Below are positions 1 to 8,392 of a stretch of 64,000 nt of DNA, in pieces. This DNA comes from SCN-70-22 sp046327755 (lineage in GTDB: Bacteria; Gemmatimonadota; Gemmatimonadetes; Gemmatimonadales; Gemmatimonadaceae), in the NCBI GenBank assembly GCA_046327755.1, contig JAXLXW010000016.1, positions 45,339-109,338 on the forward strand, read 5' to 3'. The notes beneath the pieces were generated by a model. It was given only the letters and a program-made list of their open reading frames with translations, had not been told where the DNA came from and did no database searches. The position numbers and the translations under genes are program-made. Within the stretch, counting starts at the first letter, position 1. Every line of letters begins with the position of its first letter.

Positions 1-56
1 CGCTAGGGGTGTACGAAGTGCTGCGGCAGCGGCGAGCGTTGGGCGGGGCGAGCTGA
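1..56 (+). CDS. C-terminal end of an unidentified gene
   Basis: An open frame enters from the left edge and ends at TGA 54-56. The readable tail ends in VYEVLRQRRALGGAS, which is charged and helical and reads like a genuine protein end. Only about 18 residues are visible, so the family cannot be named and the tail could be chance. The next gene lies on the opposite strand and is convergent with it. Confidence 0.3.
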   Translation, partial: LGVYEVLRQRRALGGAS

Positions 57-127
57 AGACTCCGACCCGGCGCGCAGTCACTCGGCGCTTGGCAGATGAA
101 CGACCGCCCGGCTCGCGCACCACGCGA

Positions 128-1420
128 TCACGCCGGCGTGATGTGACGCATCGAGATCTGCGCCAGACTCGTCACCCCGCTCTGCTTCATGACGAGCTCG
201 AACTCACGTCGCAGGATGGTGAGGACCGCCTCGACCCCTTCCTGCCCGAAGGCGCCCAACCCCCAGATATAGGGGCGTCCGATCCCGGTGGACGCAGCGC
301 CTAACGCCATCGCCTTGAAGACGTCGGTGCCGCGGCGGAAGCCGCCGTCACAGATGACGGGGATCTTCCCGCCCGTCCCCTTGACCACCTCAGGGAGCGA
401 CGTGACGGTCGCGCGGCGCGAGTTCTCGGCGCGGCCGCCATGGTTCGAACAGAAGAGCCCATCGACGCCGTGCTCCACCGCAAGCGCTGCGTCCTCCTCC
501 GTCACGATCCCCTTGAGGAGAACCTTCATCTTCGTCGACTGCTTGAGCCGATCGACAAACTCCCAGGTGAAGGTCCCCTTCTCCAGCTGTGGCGGCAGGC
601 TCTGGTAGCCGACGAGGTTGGGCTTTCGACGATTGTCGCGATCGTCCACGCGCCCGCTCACGCCGGGGAGCGGCGGCCCGCCGAGGTGGCACTTGGTGCA
701 CTCGCGCGGATCCTTCCGAGCCTCGCGCACCAGCGTCTCGCGGTTGCTCCCGGCCAGGAGGTCGACGGTGAAGACGATGGCCGGCGCGCCGGCACGCTCG
801 GCGCGTTGCACCATCTGCTTCGTCACCGCCCAGTCGCCCTGCGGGTAGAGCTGGAACCAGACGCCACCGCCGCGCGCCTCCATCGCGTCCTCGATCGACG
901 TGGTGGACACGGTCGAGAGGACCATGAGGTGATCCTTCGCCCGCGCGGCGCGGGCCACGGCGACCTCGCCTTCCTTGTGGAAGCCCTTCTGGCTTCCCAC
1001 CGGGTTCACGACAATCGGCGAGGGATAGCGCCGGCCGAACCAATCGACGCTGGCGTCGATGCGGCTCACGTCGACCAGGCGTCGCGGCCGCAGCACCCAG
1101 CGATCGAAGCCGGCACGATTGGCGGCGATGGTCGCGTCGTCGTCGGTGCCCCCCATGATGTAGCCCCAGTGCGCGATGGGGATGTTCTTGCGCGCGACGG
1201 GCTCGAAGTCGAAGACGTCGAGCGCCTCGGACGCCTTGGCGATCATGGGCTCCTGCGACGCGGCGACCTGACTTACGAGGTCGAGGGTATTGCGATCGCC
1301 GTTGGTGCGGTCGCTGGTGAGCGCGGCGAAGGTGCGGGCGTCGAGACCCGCGGCGGCAAGGAGGGGGCTTCCGGCGAGGAACGCGAGGAAGCGGCGGCGC
1401 GAATTGGGGTCGGTGGGCAT
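128..1420 (-). CDS. Tat-exported FMN-dependent alpha-hydroxy-acid dehydrogenase/oxidase with a CXXCH motif
   Basis: 430 aa. It belongs to the lactate/glycolate oxidase family, which oxidises L-2-hydroxy acids to 2-oxo acids on FMN. The active-site block SNHGGR (325-330, base His327), Lys303 and the phosphate-binding run GGFRRGTDVFKA (359-370) are present. The N-terminus has a twin-arginine signal (SRRRF, residues 8-12, then a hydrophobic stretch), so a folded, FMN-loaded enzyme is probably exported. The start is the ATG before this signal; the frame stays open further upstream, but only as antisense of the next gene. Unusually, CTKCH (241-245) in the mobile loop before the active site is a c-type haem attachment motif, suggesting electron transfer to haem or cytochrome rather than to oxygen. 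The family call is firm; substrate and haem loading are inference. Confidence 0.9.
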   Translation of the reverse strand: MPTDPNSRRRFLAFLAGSPLLAAAGLDARTFAALTSDRTNGDRNTLDLVSQVAASQEPMIAKASEALDVFDFEPVARKNIPIAHWGYIMGGTDDDATIAANRAGFDRWVLRPRRLVDVSRIDASVDWFGRRYPSPIVVNPVGSQKGFHKEGEVAVARAARAKDHLMVLSTVSTTSIEDAMEARGGGVWFQLYPQGDWAVTKQMVQRAERAGAPAIVFTVDLLAGSNRETLVREARKDPRECTKCHLGGPPLPGVSGRVDDRDNRRKPNLVGYQSLPPQLEKGTFTWEFVDRLKQSTKMKVLLKGIVTEEDAALAVEHGVDGLFCSNHGGRAENSRRATVTSLPEVVKGTGGKIPVICDGGFRRGTDVFKAMALGAASTGIGRPYIWGLGAFGQEGVEAVLTILRREFELVMKQSGVTSLAQISMRHITPA

Positions 1421-1509
1421 GCGGGGAATCGGGCGCGTGACCGCGTCGTTGTCCAGATCGCAACGCGCCGGCACTGGCGTTCGGCACCTCTCCGGCATCA
1501 TCGTGCCGC

Positions 1510-3186
1510 ATGACCTTGACTCCCTTCCGCTTCGTGCGGGCCAGCGCCCCGGTGGCGTTCGCCCTCGCCCTGCTCGCCTGTCGTTCGTCGGCCGCCGTGC
1601 ACCCGGCGCCCATGCAGACGCCGGCCCCCGCGCCACGCCCGGGGCCGCGCGCGATCCAGCCACCGCCGGCCGTCGCCTCGATGGCGGCACACCCGATCGT
1701 CCCGCAGCCCACGGAGGTCGTCCCCTCGGACGCCCCCCCCTTCGTGGTGGGGAAGGCGACGTCGGTGGTCGTCCCCACGGGGAACGGTGATGCCGCGCGC
1801 GTGGGCGAGATGCTGGCCACGCTCCTTCGCCCGTCGACCGCCCACCCGATCCCGCTGCGCGCAGCCGACGGGGCGCTTCCGGCGGGAGCGATCGGGCTCC
1901 GCCTGAGCAGCAATCCGGCGTTAGGAAGCGAGGGGTACGAACTCCTCGTGACGGCCGACTCGGTGCGAATCCTCGCAACGTCGCCCGCTGGCCTCTTCCA
2001 TGGGATGCAGTCGCTGCGCCAGCTCCTCCCCGCCGGGATTGAAGCCGAGCAGGGGGAGATGCAGATGGCGACCGCGTGGAGCGCGCCGGCAGGGCGCATC
2101 ACCGACACGCCGCGCTTTGGCTGGCGCGGCGCCATGCTCGACGTGGCGCGCCACTTCTTCACGGTGGACGAGGTGAGGCAGTTCATCGACCTCCTCGCCC
2201 TGTACAAGCTCAACACGCTGCACGTGCACCTGTCGGACGACCAGGGGTGGCGCATCCAGATCGACGCGTGGCCGCGCCTGACGACGATCGGTGCGAGCAC
2301 GGAGGTGGGGGGCGGCCCTGGGGGCTTCTACACCAAGGCGGAGTGGGCGTCGATTGTCCGGTATGCACAGGACCGCTTCATCACGGTGGTTCCCGAGATC
2401 GACATGCCGAGCCACACCAACGCGGCGATCGCGTCCTATCCCGAACTCGGCTGCAGTCGTCCTGCACCTGACGGACCCACTGCCGGCGGTCCGCCGGCGC
2501 CGTACACCAACATCCGGGTGGGGTGGAGCACCTTCTGTTCCGACAGCGAGGCGACGTACCGCTTCATCGACGACGTGGTGCGTGAACTCGCCGAGATGAC
2601 CCCCGGACCGTACCTCCACATCGGCGGCGACGAGGTGGAAGTGCTCACCGACGCGCAGTACACGCGATTCGTCGAACGCACGCAGGACATCGTGCGGCGT
2701 CACGGCAAGATGGCAGTCGGTTGGGAGGAGATTGCGAAGGCGCGGTTGCACCCGACGACCATCGCCCAGCAGTGGCGCAGCGACACCGCGCTCCGCGCGG
2801 TGCGACAGGGGGCCAAGGTCCTCCTCTCGCCGGCGCCGCGCGCCTACATCGACATGAAGTACACGCCGAGCACCGAGCTGGGGCTGCGCTGGGCCGGCTT
2901 TGTCGAGCTGCAGACGTCGTACGACTGGGACCCGGCGACGTTCTATCCGGGGGTGACGGAGGCGTCGATCGCCGGGGTCGAGGCACCGCTCTGGTCGGAG
3001 ACGATCCAGAACATCACCGGCGCGTTGTACCTGGCGGTGCCACGCCTCCCGGCGCTGGCCGAGGTGGCGTGGAGCGCGCAGGGGCGCCGCGACTGGGAGT
3101 CGTTCCGCACGCGCATCGCGGCGCACGCCCCGCGCTGGCGCCTGCTCGGAATCAACTACTACCCGTCGCCCCAGGTGGCCTGGTAG
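1510..3186 (+). CDS. Beta-N-acetylhexosaminidase, GH20 family, lipoprotein
   Basis: 558 aa. It removes terminal N-acetylglucosamine or N-acetylgalactosamine by substrate-assisted catalysis. A hydrophobic leader ends in the lipobox LLAC (Cys24), so it is anchored outside the cytoplasm. A proline-rich spacer (about 35-55) and a GH20b-like domain (about 65-195) precede the TIM barrel, which opens with GWRGAMLDVARHFF and carries NTLHVHLSDDQGWRI. The catalytic Asp374-Glu375 pair sits in HIGGDEV. Length and order fit a complete enzyme. It is divergent from the FMN enzyme (89 bp between starts). The nagB gene is about 15 kb away, so no shared operon is implied. Confidence 0.93.
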   Translation: MTLTPFRFVRASAPVAFALALLACRSSAAVHPAPMQTPAPAPRPGPRAIQPPPAVASMAAHPIVPQPTEVVPSDAPPFVVGKATSVVVPTGNGDAARVGEMLATLLRPSTAHPIPLRAADGALPAGAIGLRLSSNPALGSEGYELLVTADSVRILATSPAGLFHGMQSLRQLLPAGIEAEQGEMQMATAWSAPAGRITDTPRFGWRGAMLDVARHFFTVDEVRQFIDLLALYKLNTLHVHLSDDQGWRIQIDAWPRLTTIGASTEVGGGPGGFYTKAEWASIVRYAQDRFITVVPEIDMPSHTNAAIASYPELGCSRPAPDGPTAGGPPAPYTNIRVGWSTFCSDSEATYRFIDDVVRELAEMTPGPYLHIGGDEVEVLTDAQYTRFVERTQDIVRRHGKMAVGWEEIAKARLHPTTIAQQWRSDTALRAVRQGAKVLLSPAPRAYIDMKYTPSTELGLRWAGFVELQTSYDWDPATFYPGVTEASIAGVEAPLWSETIQNITGALYLAVPRLPALAEVAWSAQGRRDWESFRTRIAAHAPRWRLLGINYYPSPQVAW

Positions 3187-3293
3187 CACCGACGGCCGGC
3201 AACCGGACATTCTGACCGACCGGGTGACGCCACGCAGGGTGGGGCGTCCCCGGAGTGCGGGCGGTGCGCGGTGCACCGCCCCGGCCAGCCGCA

Positions 3294-3923
3294 ATGCCAC
3301 CCGTCGACGACACCTCGCGCGAGACCGCCAGCAACACCGTCATCCCGCTCCCCGCGCTGCGGGCGAAGTTCCGGCTGGAACTCCTCCTCGAGTGCGGGCT
3401 GGTGGCGTCCGGGGTGCTGGCTGCGGTGGTGATGGCGCTCGGCCTGCGCGGCTATCCCATCCTCCCGACGCTCGTCCCCGCGGTGATCGTCGTGGCGACG
3501 AGCGCGGTGGCGCTGCGGCTGATGCGCGTCTCGCTGGCTCGATTGCGGCTGACGGAGACGCCAGACGGCGCCACCGTGCGCGCCGACGCCGCGGGGCTGG
3601 TGGTCCCGGTCACGCTGCTCCTCTCGCGCAACCCGTTGACCGACGACGCCGCGGCGCAGACGGTGCGCCTCCCGTGGGCACGCATCGCCTCGTGGACCGT
3701 TCACCCCGCACGCGCCGGGGCGCGCACGCGCTCACCCGCGCACCACGAGGTGATCGTCGGCGAGGGGGCGAGCGCGGAGTCGTTCTACATCTCGCGCGAG
3801 GACCTGGGGCCGGAAGGCGATGCGGCGCTCCGCGTCGTGGCGGCGGCGCACACCCCGCACGCGCTCGACGTCCGGGACCCGCGCCTGCTCCGGACCCCGC
3901 CCGCGACGCCGCGCATCGCCTAA
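3294..3923 (+). CDS. Hypothetical two-helix membrane protein
   Basis: 209 aa from ATG 3294; an in-frame ATG at 3255 would add 13 arginine/proline-rich residues and looks less natural. Two adjacent hydrophobic segments (about 30-52 and 55-77) are followed by a soluble domain of about 110 residues with alternating beta-like segments (VRLPWARIASWTV, HHEVIVGEG), reminiscent of membrane-anchored PH-like domains. That resemblance is only an impression. The gene follows the GH20 gene by 107 bp on the same strand and is convergent with mqnD. I do not recognise the family. Confidence 0.7.
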   Translation: MPPVDDTSRETASNTVIPLPALRAKFRLELLLECGLVASGVLAAVVMALGLRGYPILPTLVPAVIVVATSAVALRLMRVSLARLRLTETPDGATVRADAAGLVVPVTLLLSRNPLTDDAAAQTVRLPWARIASWTVHPARAGARTRSPAHHEVIVGEGASAESFYISREDLGPEGDAALRVVAAAHTPHALDVRDPRLLRTPPATPRIA

Positions 3924-3957
3924 CGCGGCATCGCTGGCGCGGAGCCACCCTCTCGCC

Positions 3958-3979
3958 TGGCGCCGAGCGAGCGGCGCCA
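3958..3979. terminator. Hairpin between convergent genes
   Basis: A perfect 8-bp inverted repeat (TGGCGCCG/CGGCGCCA) with a 6-nt loop lies in the 67-bp gap between the convergent membrane-protein gene and mqnD. There is no clear T-tract, so it is at best a weak bidirectional terminator. Confidence 0.4.
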
Positions 3980-3990
3980 AGCACCAACAC

Positions 3991-4785
3991 CTAGCGCGCG
4001 GCGACCAACCGCTGGATGGCCCGCATGCCCTCGTCGCCCACGTCGAGCGAGCAATCGTTCACGTAGAGGGCGATGTGCTGCGCGCACACCTCGGGCGACA
4101 TCTCCTGCGCGTGCGCGCGCACGTACTCGCGACTGGCGTCGGGGTGATCGAAGGCGTACTGCACCGAGGCGCGGATGGCGCGCTCGGCGGCCTGGGCGAG
4201 TGCGGGGTCGAGCTCCGCGCGGGCGCAGATCCCGGCCAGCGGAACGGGGAGCCCGGTCTCACGCTCCCACCAGTCGCCGAGGTCGATCGCCTTGTGCAGC
4301 CCGTGCTCGTGGTAGGTGAAGCGCGACTCGTGGATGATGAGCCCCGCGTCGTATTCGCCCGAGGCGACGGCGCGCAGGATGCGGTCGTAGCGCACCTCGG
4401 CGACGTCGGAGAGCGACGGAGCCGCCAGCCGCAACAGGCGGTACGCCGTCGTCTCCTTGCCCGGGATCGCCACGCGACCGCGCACCGCCTCGTCGAGCGT
4501 CATCGGGGTGCGCGTCACGACGAGCGGGCCGACCCCCTTCCCCAGCGCCCCACCGCTCCGCAGCAGGCGATAGCGATCACCCACCGCGGCAAAGGCCCCC
4601 ACGCTGAGCTTCGTGAGGTCGAAGGCCCCCTCGTGTGCGCGACGGTTCAGCTCCTCGATGTCGAGGAGGACCGGGCGAATGCGGAACGGTGCCTCCACAA
4701 GCCCATGAGCCAGCGCGTGAAAGGCGAAGGTGTCGTTCGGGCAGGGCGAGTAGCCGAAGGTCAGTTCCGGGCGCGCGTCAGGCAC
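3991..4785 (-). CDS. mqnD: 1,4-dihydroxy-6-naphthoate synthase (menaquinone, futalosine pathway)
   Basis: 264 aa. MqnD converts cyclic dehypoxanthine futalosine to 1,4-dihydroxy-6-naphthoate in the alternative menaquinone route. The protein has the periplasmic-binding-like fold of the family, opening with FGYSPCPNDTFAF; KLSVGAF and GVGPLVV are also typical. GTG 4785 was chosen as start because it lies 11 bp after the mqnB stop and gives the usual family length; no ATG lies nearby. It probably forms a two-gene operon with mqnB just upstream. mqnA and mqnC are not in the window, so the pathway is scattered. Confidence 0.92.
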   Translation of the reverse strand: MPDARPELTFGYSPCPNDTFAFHALAHGLVEAPFRIRPVLLDIEELNRRAHEGAFDLTKLSVGAFAAVGDRYRLLRSGGALGKGVGPLVVTRTPMTLDEAVRGRVAIPGKETTAYRLLRLAAPSLSDVAEVRYDRILRAVASGEYDAGLIIHESRFTYHEHGLHKAIDLGDWWERETGLPVPLAGICARAELDPALAQAAERAIRASVQYAFDHPDASREYVRAHAQEMSPEVCAQHIALYVNDCSLDVGDEGMRAIQRLVAAR

Positions 4786-4796
4786 GGGAGCGGCGA

Positions 4797-5366
4797 TCAG
4801 AAGGCGGACTCGATGGCCGCCACCAGCTGGGGCGTGGCGGCGCTGATGGCGGCGAAGGCGGCGGCGAAGTGCCAGCGCGCGCGGTCCTCCTCCTCGATCT
4901 CGTTGGCGATGGCGCGCACCTCGATCGCCGGAATCCCCGCACGCTCGGCGGCGCGGAGGACGGCGAACCCCTCCATCGCCTCCACGTCGCAGTCGGCAGT
5001 CCCCCCCACGCGAGCGCTCGTCCCGATCGTGCAGGTGGCGGCGCCGGGAAGAGCGCGCTGGACCGCGGCCAGCAGCGCGGGCGAGGCCGGCACCGTGTCC
5101 GGGGACCAGGGGGCCGGGATGACGAGGTCGTCGTATCGCGCCTCGCGGCCGATGACGAGCGATGCCGGCGGAAAGGCGCAGCGGCGCCGGCCGCCGGCGA
5201 TCCCCACGTGGAGGATCGCGGCCGGGGGCGACGCCGCGATCGCGGCTGCGGTGCTCGCCGCCGCCTCCACCGGCCCGACCCCGCACAGGAGGGTGCGCCA
5301 CCCAGCGCTGGCCGCGAGTTCGCGCTCGGTGGCGGCGATGACGAGGATCTCGGCGCGGGGTGGCAT
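4797..5366 (-). CDS. mqnB: Futalosine hydrolase
   Basis: 189 aa. It is a nucleoside phosphorylase-fold enzyme that releases hypoxanthine from futalosine to give dehypoxanthine futalosine, one step before MqnC and MqnD. Family features are the start EILVIAATERE, the LCGVGPVEAA glycine turn, HVGIAGG and the purine/ribose-binding run DVEAMEGFAV with the conserved Met-Glu. It is somewhat shorter than characterised homologues (about 220 aa) but no domain appears missing. Its stop lies 11 bp before the mqnD start, supporting co-transcription. It is divergent from yjbQ, with 126 bp between them that probably holds both promoters. Confidence 0.88.
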   Translation of the reverse strand: MPPRAEILVIAATERELAASAGWRTLLCGVGPVEAAASTAAAIAASPPAAILHVGIAGGRRRCAFPPASLVIGREARYDDLVIPAPWSPDTVPASPALLAAVQRALPGAATCTIGTSARVGGTADCDVEAMEGFAVLRAAERAGIPAIEVRAIANEIEEEDRARWHFAAAFAAISAATPQLVAAIESAF

Positions 5367-5492
5367 AGGTGGGGAAGTCTAAGGAGCACCCCCCGCGTCC
5401 GGCAGGCGAGCGCGTGGTCGCGGCAGGCGCCCCCTTGCGTGGGGGAACCGCGCTGTGAAAGCATCCACTCCCCAATCACCCGCGCCATCTGC

Positions 5493-5921
5493 ATGGTCCC
5501 CCTTGTTCATCGCCTCGCCCTGGCGACGGTCCATCCGATCGAGATCCTCGACCTCACCGACACCGTGCGCGCGTGGGTGCGTGAGAGCGGGGTGCGGCAC
5601 GGACTCCTGACCGTGATGTCGCCTCACACGACGGCGCGCATCACGATCAACGAGCGCGAGGGGGAACTTCAGAAGGACATGGTGCGCTTCCTGGAATGGC
5701 TTGCACCGGCGGACGGCGAGTACGGGCACAACCGCGCGCCGGTCGACGACCGACTCAACGCGCACTCGCACCTCATCGGACTCTTCCTCAATGCCTCGGA
5801 GAGCATCCCGGTGGTCGATGGCCACCTTCTGCTCGGCGGGTGGCAGTCGCTCTTCTTCCTGGAGCTGGACGGGCCGCGCGCGTCGCGCGAGGTGGTGCTG
5901 CACCTGATGGGGGCGGAGTGA
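5493..5921 (+). CDS. YjbQ/UPF0047 family protein
   Basis: 142 aa, the full length of the family. Signatures are SPHTTARITINERE, the central NAHSHLIGLFLN run and the C-terminal LLLGGWQSLFFLELDGPR. YjbQ proteins are trimeric. They have been called secondary thiamine-phosphate synthases from weak complementation of thiE mutants, but their true role is unclear. The stop is 4 bp before the GTG start of the RuBisCO-like gene, so the two are very probably co-translated, suggesting a shared sugar-phosphate or metabolite-repair task. Confidence 0.88.
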   Translation: MVPLVHRLALATVHPIEILDLTDTVRAWVRESGVRHGLLTVMSPHTTARITINEREGELQKDMVRFLEWLAPADGEYGHNRAPVDDRLNAHSHLIGLFLNASESIPVVDGHLLLGGWQSLFFLELDGPRASREVVLHLMGAE

Positions 5922-5925
5922 CGGC

Positions 5926-7227
5926 GTGACGCGCGACGACATCGACGCCTTCTTCGCCGACCGCGACACGCTCGACGTCGAGTCGTACCTCGAGCTCGAC
6001 TTCACCTTCGAGTGCGTCGGCGACCCGCGCGCCGCGGCCGCGCACCTCGCGAGCGAGCAGTCGACGGCGCAGTGGAAGCGGGTGGGAATCGACGAGGATT
6101 TCCGCCCCCGCTTCGGCGCCAAGGTCATCGCACTGGAGTCGTCGCCGCGCGATGGCTTCTCGCTCCCGCTCCCGCTCCCGGTGACGGTGCCGGGCGAGGT
6201 GCACGCCTGCCGCGCGACCATCGCGCATCCGCACGGCAACTTCGGCGCGAGCTTTCCCAACCTCATGACGGCGGTCATGGGCGAGGGGACGTTCTTCGCC
6301 CCGGGGATCCCGATCGTGCGGTTGGAGGACATCCGGTTCCCCGCCAGCTACCTCGCGCACTTCGAGGGGCCGCAGTTCGGGGTGACCGGAGTGCGCCAGC
6401 AGCTGCAAGCGTTCGACCGCCCGATCTTCTTCGGCGTCATCAAGCCTAACGTCGGCCTGCCCCCAGCGCCGTTCGCCGAGCTGGCGTATGAGGGATGGCG
6501 TGGCGGCCTCGATGTCGCCAAGGACGACGAGATGCTGGGCGACGTGGCGTGGTCGCCGCTGGCCGAGCGGGCGCGCGCGCTGGGCGAGGCGCGGCAGCGC
6601 GCCATTGCCGAGACCGGGCTCCCCAAGGCATACCTCGCGAACATCACCGACGAGGTGTATCGACTCGCCGAGTTGCACGACACGGCGGTGGCGGCGGGGG
6701 CGACGATGCTGATGGTGAACGCGATGCCGGTGGGGATGAGCGGCGTGCGCCTGCTGCGGCGTCACGCGCGCGTCCCGCTCGTGACGCACTTCCCGTTCAT
6801 TGCGGCCTTCAGCCGGCTTGCCGCGTTTGGGGTGCATGCGCGCGTCATCACGCGACTGCAGCGCTTGGCCGGCGCCGACGTGATCATCATGCCGGGGTTC
6901 GGTCCGCGAATGTTCACCCCCGAACACGAGGTGCTGGCGTGCGTCCGCGCCTGCCTGGAGCCGATGGGTGGGATCAAGCCGGCACTTCCGGTTCCCGGCG
7001 GGAGCGATTCCGCCGCGACGCTGGAGGGGGTGTACCGACGGCTGGGGACGGTCGACTTCGGCTTCGTCCCCGGGCGCGGCGTCTTTGGCCATCCAATGGG
7101 CCCCGCCGCGGGGGCGGCGTCGCTGCGGCAGGCGTGGGAGGCGATCGCGCGGGGGATGCCGGTGGCGGAGTACGCGCGCTCCAACGAAGCGCTGCGGGCA
7201 GCGCTGGCGGCGTTCGACAGGTCGTAG
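5926..7227 (+). CDS. RuBisCO-like protein (form IV large subunit)
   Basis: 433 aa from GTG 5926. It has the RuBisCO large-subunit fold: N-terminal alpha/beta domain (about 1-140) and a TIM barrel. The strand-1 lysine is kept in VIKPNVGL (Lys173), as is the carbamylation and metal-binding block GGLDVAKDDE (Lys199, Asp201, Glu202). Barrel histidine 288 lies in THFPF. Where true RuBisCO has the GN motif (Asn123) this protein reads MGE, and the loop-6 lysine region reads VPGGSDSA, so CO2 fixation is not expected. Known RuBisCO-like proteins act as enolases or isomerases in methionine salvage or as transcarboxylase/hydrolases in apionate catabolism. No methionine-salvage genes are nearby, so the substrate is unknown. 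It is coupled to yjbQ. Confidence 0.9.
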   Translation: MTRDDIDAFFADRDTLDVESYLELDFTFECVGDPRAAAAHLASEQSTAQWKRVGIDEDFRPRFGAKVIALESSPRDGFSLPLPLPVTVPGEVHACRATIAHPHGNFGASFPNLMTAVMGEGTFFAPGIPIVRLEDIRFPASYLAHFEGPQFGVTGVRQQLQAFDRPIFFGVIKPNVGLPPAPFAELAYEGWRGGLDVAKDDEMLGDVAWSPLAERARALGEARQRAIAETGLPKAYLANITDEVYRLAELHDTAVAAGATMLMVNAMPVGMSGVRLLRRHARVPLVTHFPFIAAFSRLAAFGVHARVITRLQRLAGADVIIMPGFGPRMFTPEHEVLACVRACLEPMGGIKPALPVPGGSDSAATLEGVYRRLGTVDFGFVPGRGVFGHPMGPAAGAASLRQAWEAIARGMPVAEYARSNEALRAALAAFDRS

Positions 7228-7271
7228 CGCTCCCTCTTGCCGAACGCGCGGCTCCGCGCCACGCTTCATCC

Positions 7272-7640
7272 ATGCGACGTCATTCGCGTGCCCTCCTCGT
7301 CACGGTCCTGGCATCGGCCTGTTCGTCCGGGACCGATCCCGACGCGACCGTCCTGCACATCCGACTGCTCGACGATCGGGGCGAGCCGGCCGGGCGTCAC
7401 CAGGTGGTGGTGACGGCGCAGGCTTCGGCGCCGTTCACGCGCGTCACCAGTCTTGGCGGAACGCTCGACCTCTCGCTCCGCGATGGCGGGAGCTATCGCG
7501 TGCAGGTCATCCCGCGCGCCGGCTACGTGAGCCTCCCGACGCTCAGCCGCGAGGTGACGCTTCCCGCGCACCAACGGACCGTCATTGGCTTCACGCTGCA
7601 GCGCGAAGGGGTCTCGACGAACGACATCCCGCCGCGCTGA
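7272..7640 (+). CDS. Small secreted lipoprotein with a carboxypeptidase-regulatory-like (Ig-fold) domain
   Basis: 122 aa. A short leader ends in ASAC (Cys17), a lipobox, followed by a Gly/Thr/Asp spacer. The rest alternates beta strands such as VLHIRLLDD, HQVVVTA and GTLDLSL, ending GFTLQRE. This is the pattern of CarboxypepD_reg-like Ig domains that modulate protein or sugar contacts on the cell surface. No catalytic residues are visible. It follows the RuBisCO-like gene by 44 bp but need not be functionally related. Confidence 0.65.
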   Translation: MRRHSRALLVTVLASACSSGTDPDATVLHIRLLDDRGEPAGRHQVVVTAQASAPFTRVTSLGGTLDLSLRDGGSYRVQVIPRAGYVSLPTLSREVTLPAHQRTVIGFTLQREGVSTNDIPPR

Positions 7641-7698
7641 CGGCGGCACGCCCGACCGCACCGCACTCCTTGCACGCCGCGCACGCACCGCCGCTCGC

Positions 7699-8334
7699 AT
7701 GCACGCCCAGCTGCGCGACACCAACGTCGTCCTCCTCCTGATCGTCGTCGTTGGCGGCTCCATCGCGCTGAGCGCGTGGCGCTACCGCACCGCGCGCGAC
7801 ATCGCGGAAGAATGGCTGATGCGGCACCGGTATCGCGTGCGATCGCTCCGCATGGCCTGGTTCAACTTTCCGCGCTTTGCCCCCAGCCCGCTTCGCAGCA
7901 CGAAGCGTTCGGTCGAGTTCCGCGCCGAGGTCGATGACCTCCGCCTGGGGGGGACGGGGGTGCTGTGGATGCGCGTGTGGACCGACTGGATCGGGGTGTC
8001 GGAGCGCGAGCCGGACATCAACTGGGAACGCATGCCGGTCGCCGTGGACGATCGGTCGCGCACGCTGGAGGAAACGTGGGCCATTCGCCAGCGCGCGTTG
8101 CTGGAGCGCGTCGCTGCCGGGGAGCACATCTTCCGTCCAGACAGCCGCTCCGCCGAGGACGGGAGTGCGTTCGATGAGGTGGTGGAACACCTCATGGCAT
8201 TGTCGCGCCGGGGCCTCGTCAGCTGCAGCACACCGGTCATGGATGTGCGCGGGGTATCGCAGTACGTCGCGGTCACCGACGTGGCGCTGACCGAGGCCGG
8301 GCGCCGGTGGCTCGAAGAGGCGCGGGCGCGTTAG
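7699..8334 (+). CDS. Hypothetical membrane-anchored protein with a possible winged-helix tail
   Basis: 211 aa from ATG 7699. One N-terminal transmembrane segment (about 8-26, VVLLLIVVVGG) is followed by a cytoplasmic region with beta-rich sequence (SVEFRAEV, TGVLWMRVW). The last 55 residues (FDEVVEHLMALSRRGLVS through VALTEAGRRWLEEA) resemble a winged-helix motif with the common L-T-E-A-G-R ending, as in membrane-bound regulators. The resemblance is by eye only. It follows the lipoprotein gene by 58 bp and is convergent with dinB. Confidence 0.6.
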   Translation: MHAQLRDTNVVLLLIVVVGGSIALSAWRYRTARDIAEEWLMRHRYRVRSLRMAWFNFPRFAPSPLRSTKRSVEFRAEVDDLRLGGTGVLWMRVWTDWIGVSEREPDINWERMPVAVDDRSRTLEETWAIRQRALLERVAAGEHIFRPDSRSAEDGSAFDEVVEHLMALSRRGLVSCSTPVMDVRGVSQYVAVTDVALTEAGRRWLEEARAR

Positions 8335-8340
8335 GCGCCC

Positions 8341-8392
8341 GAACCCCTCGCGTTCCCCGCCCTGCCTGACGAGCGGTCAGGCGAAGGGGTTC
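8341..8392. terminator. Nested hairpins between convergent genes
   Basis: GCCTGAC/GTCAGGC (7-bp stem, 5-nt loop, 8364-8382) lies inside an outer imperfect repeat (GAACCCCTCGC with GCGAAGGGGTTC). It overlaps the stop codon of the DinB gene and sits in the 42-bp gap between convergent genes, so it may end both transcripts. Confidence 0.4.

Noticed and set aside
1421..1978. Upstream extension of the FMN enzyme frame to 616 aa
   Set aside because: The extra residues are arginine/proline-rich antisense of the GH20 gene, and the Tat signal marks the true start at 1420.
128..3300. Many long overlapping frames on both strands in GC-rich genes
   Set aside because: At this GC content stops are rare in shadow frames; their products are arginine/alanine-rich without domain motifs.
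4786..5475. Long leftward frame continuing upstream of mqnD through mqnB
   Set aside because: It runs in a different frame over mqnB, which has strong family matches; the fused reading is compositional.
5926..7227. Functional CO2-fixing RuBisCO
   Set aside because: Several active-site motifs differ from true RuBisCO and no phosphoribulokinase is nearby.
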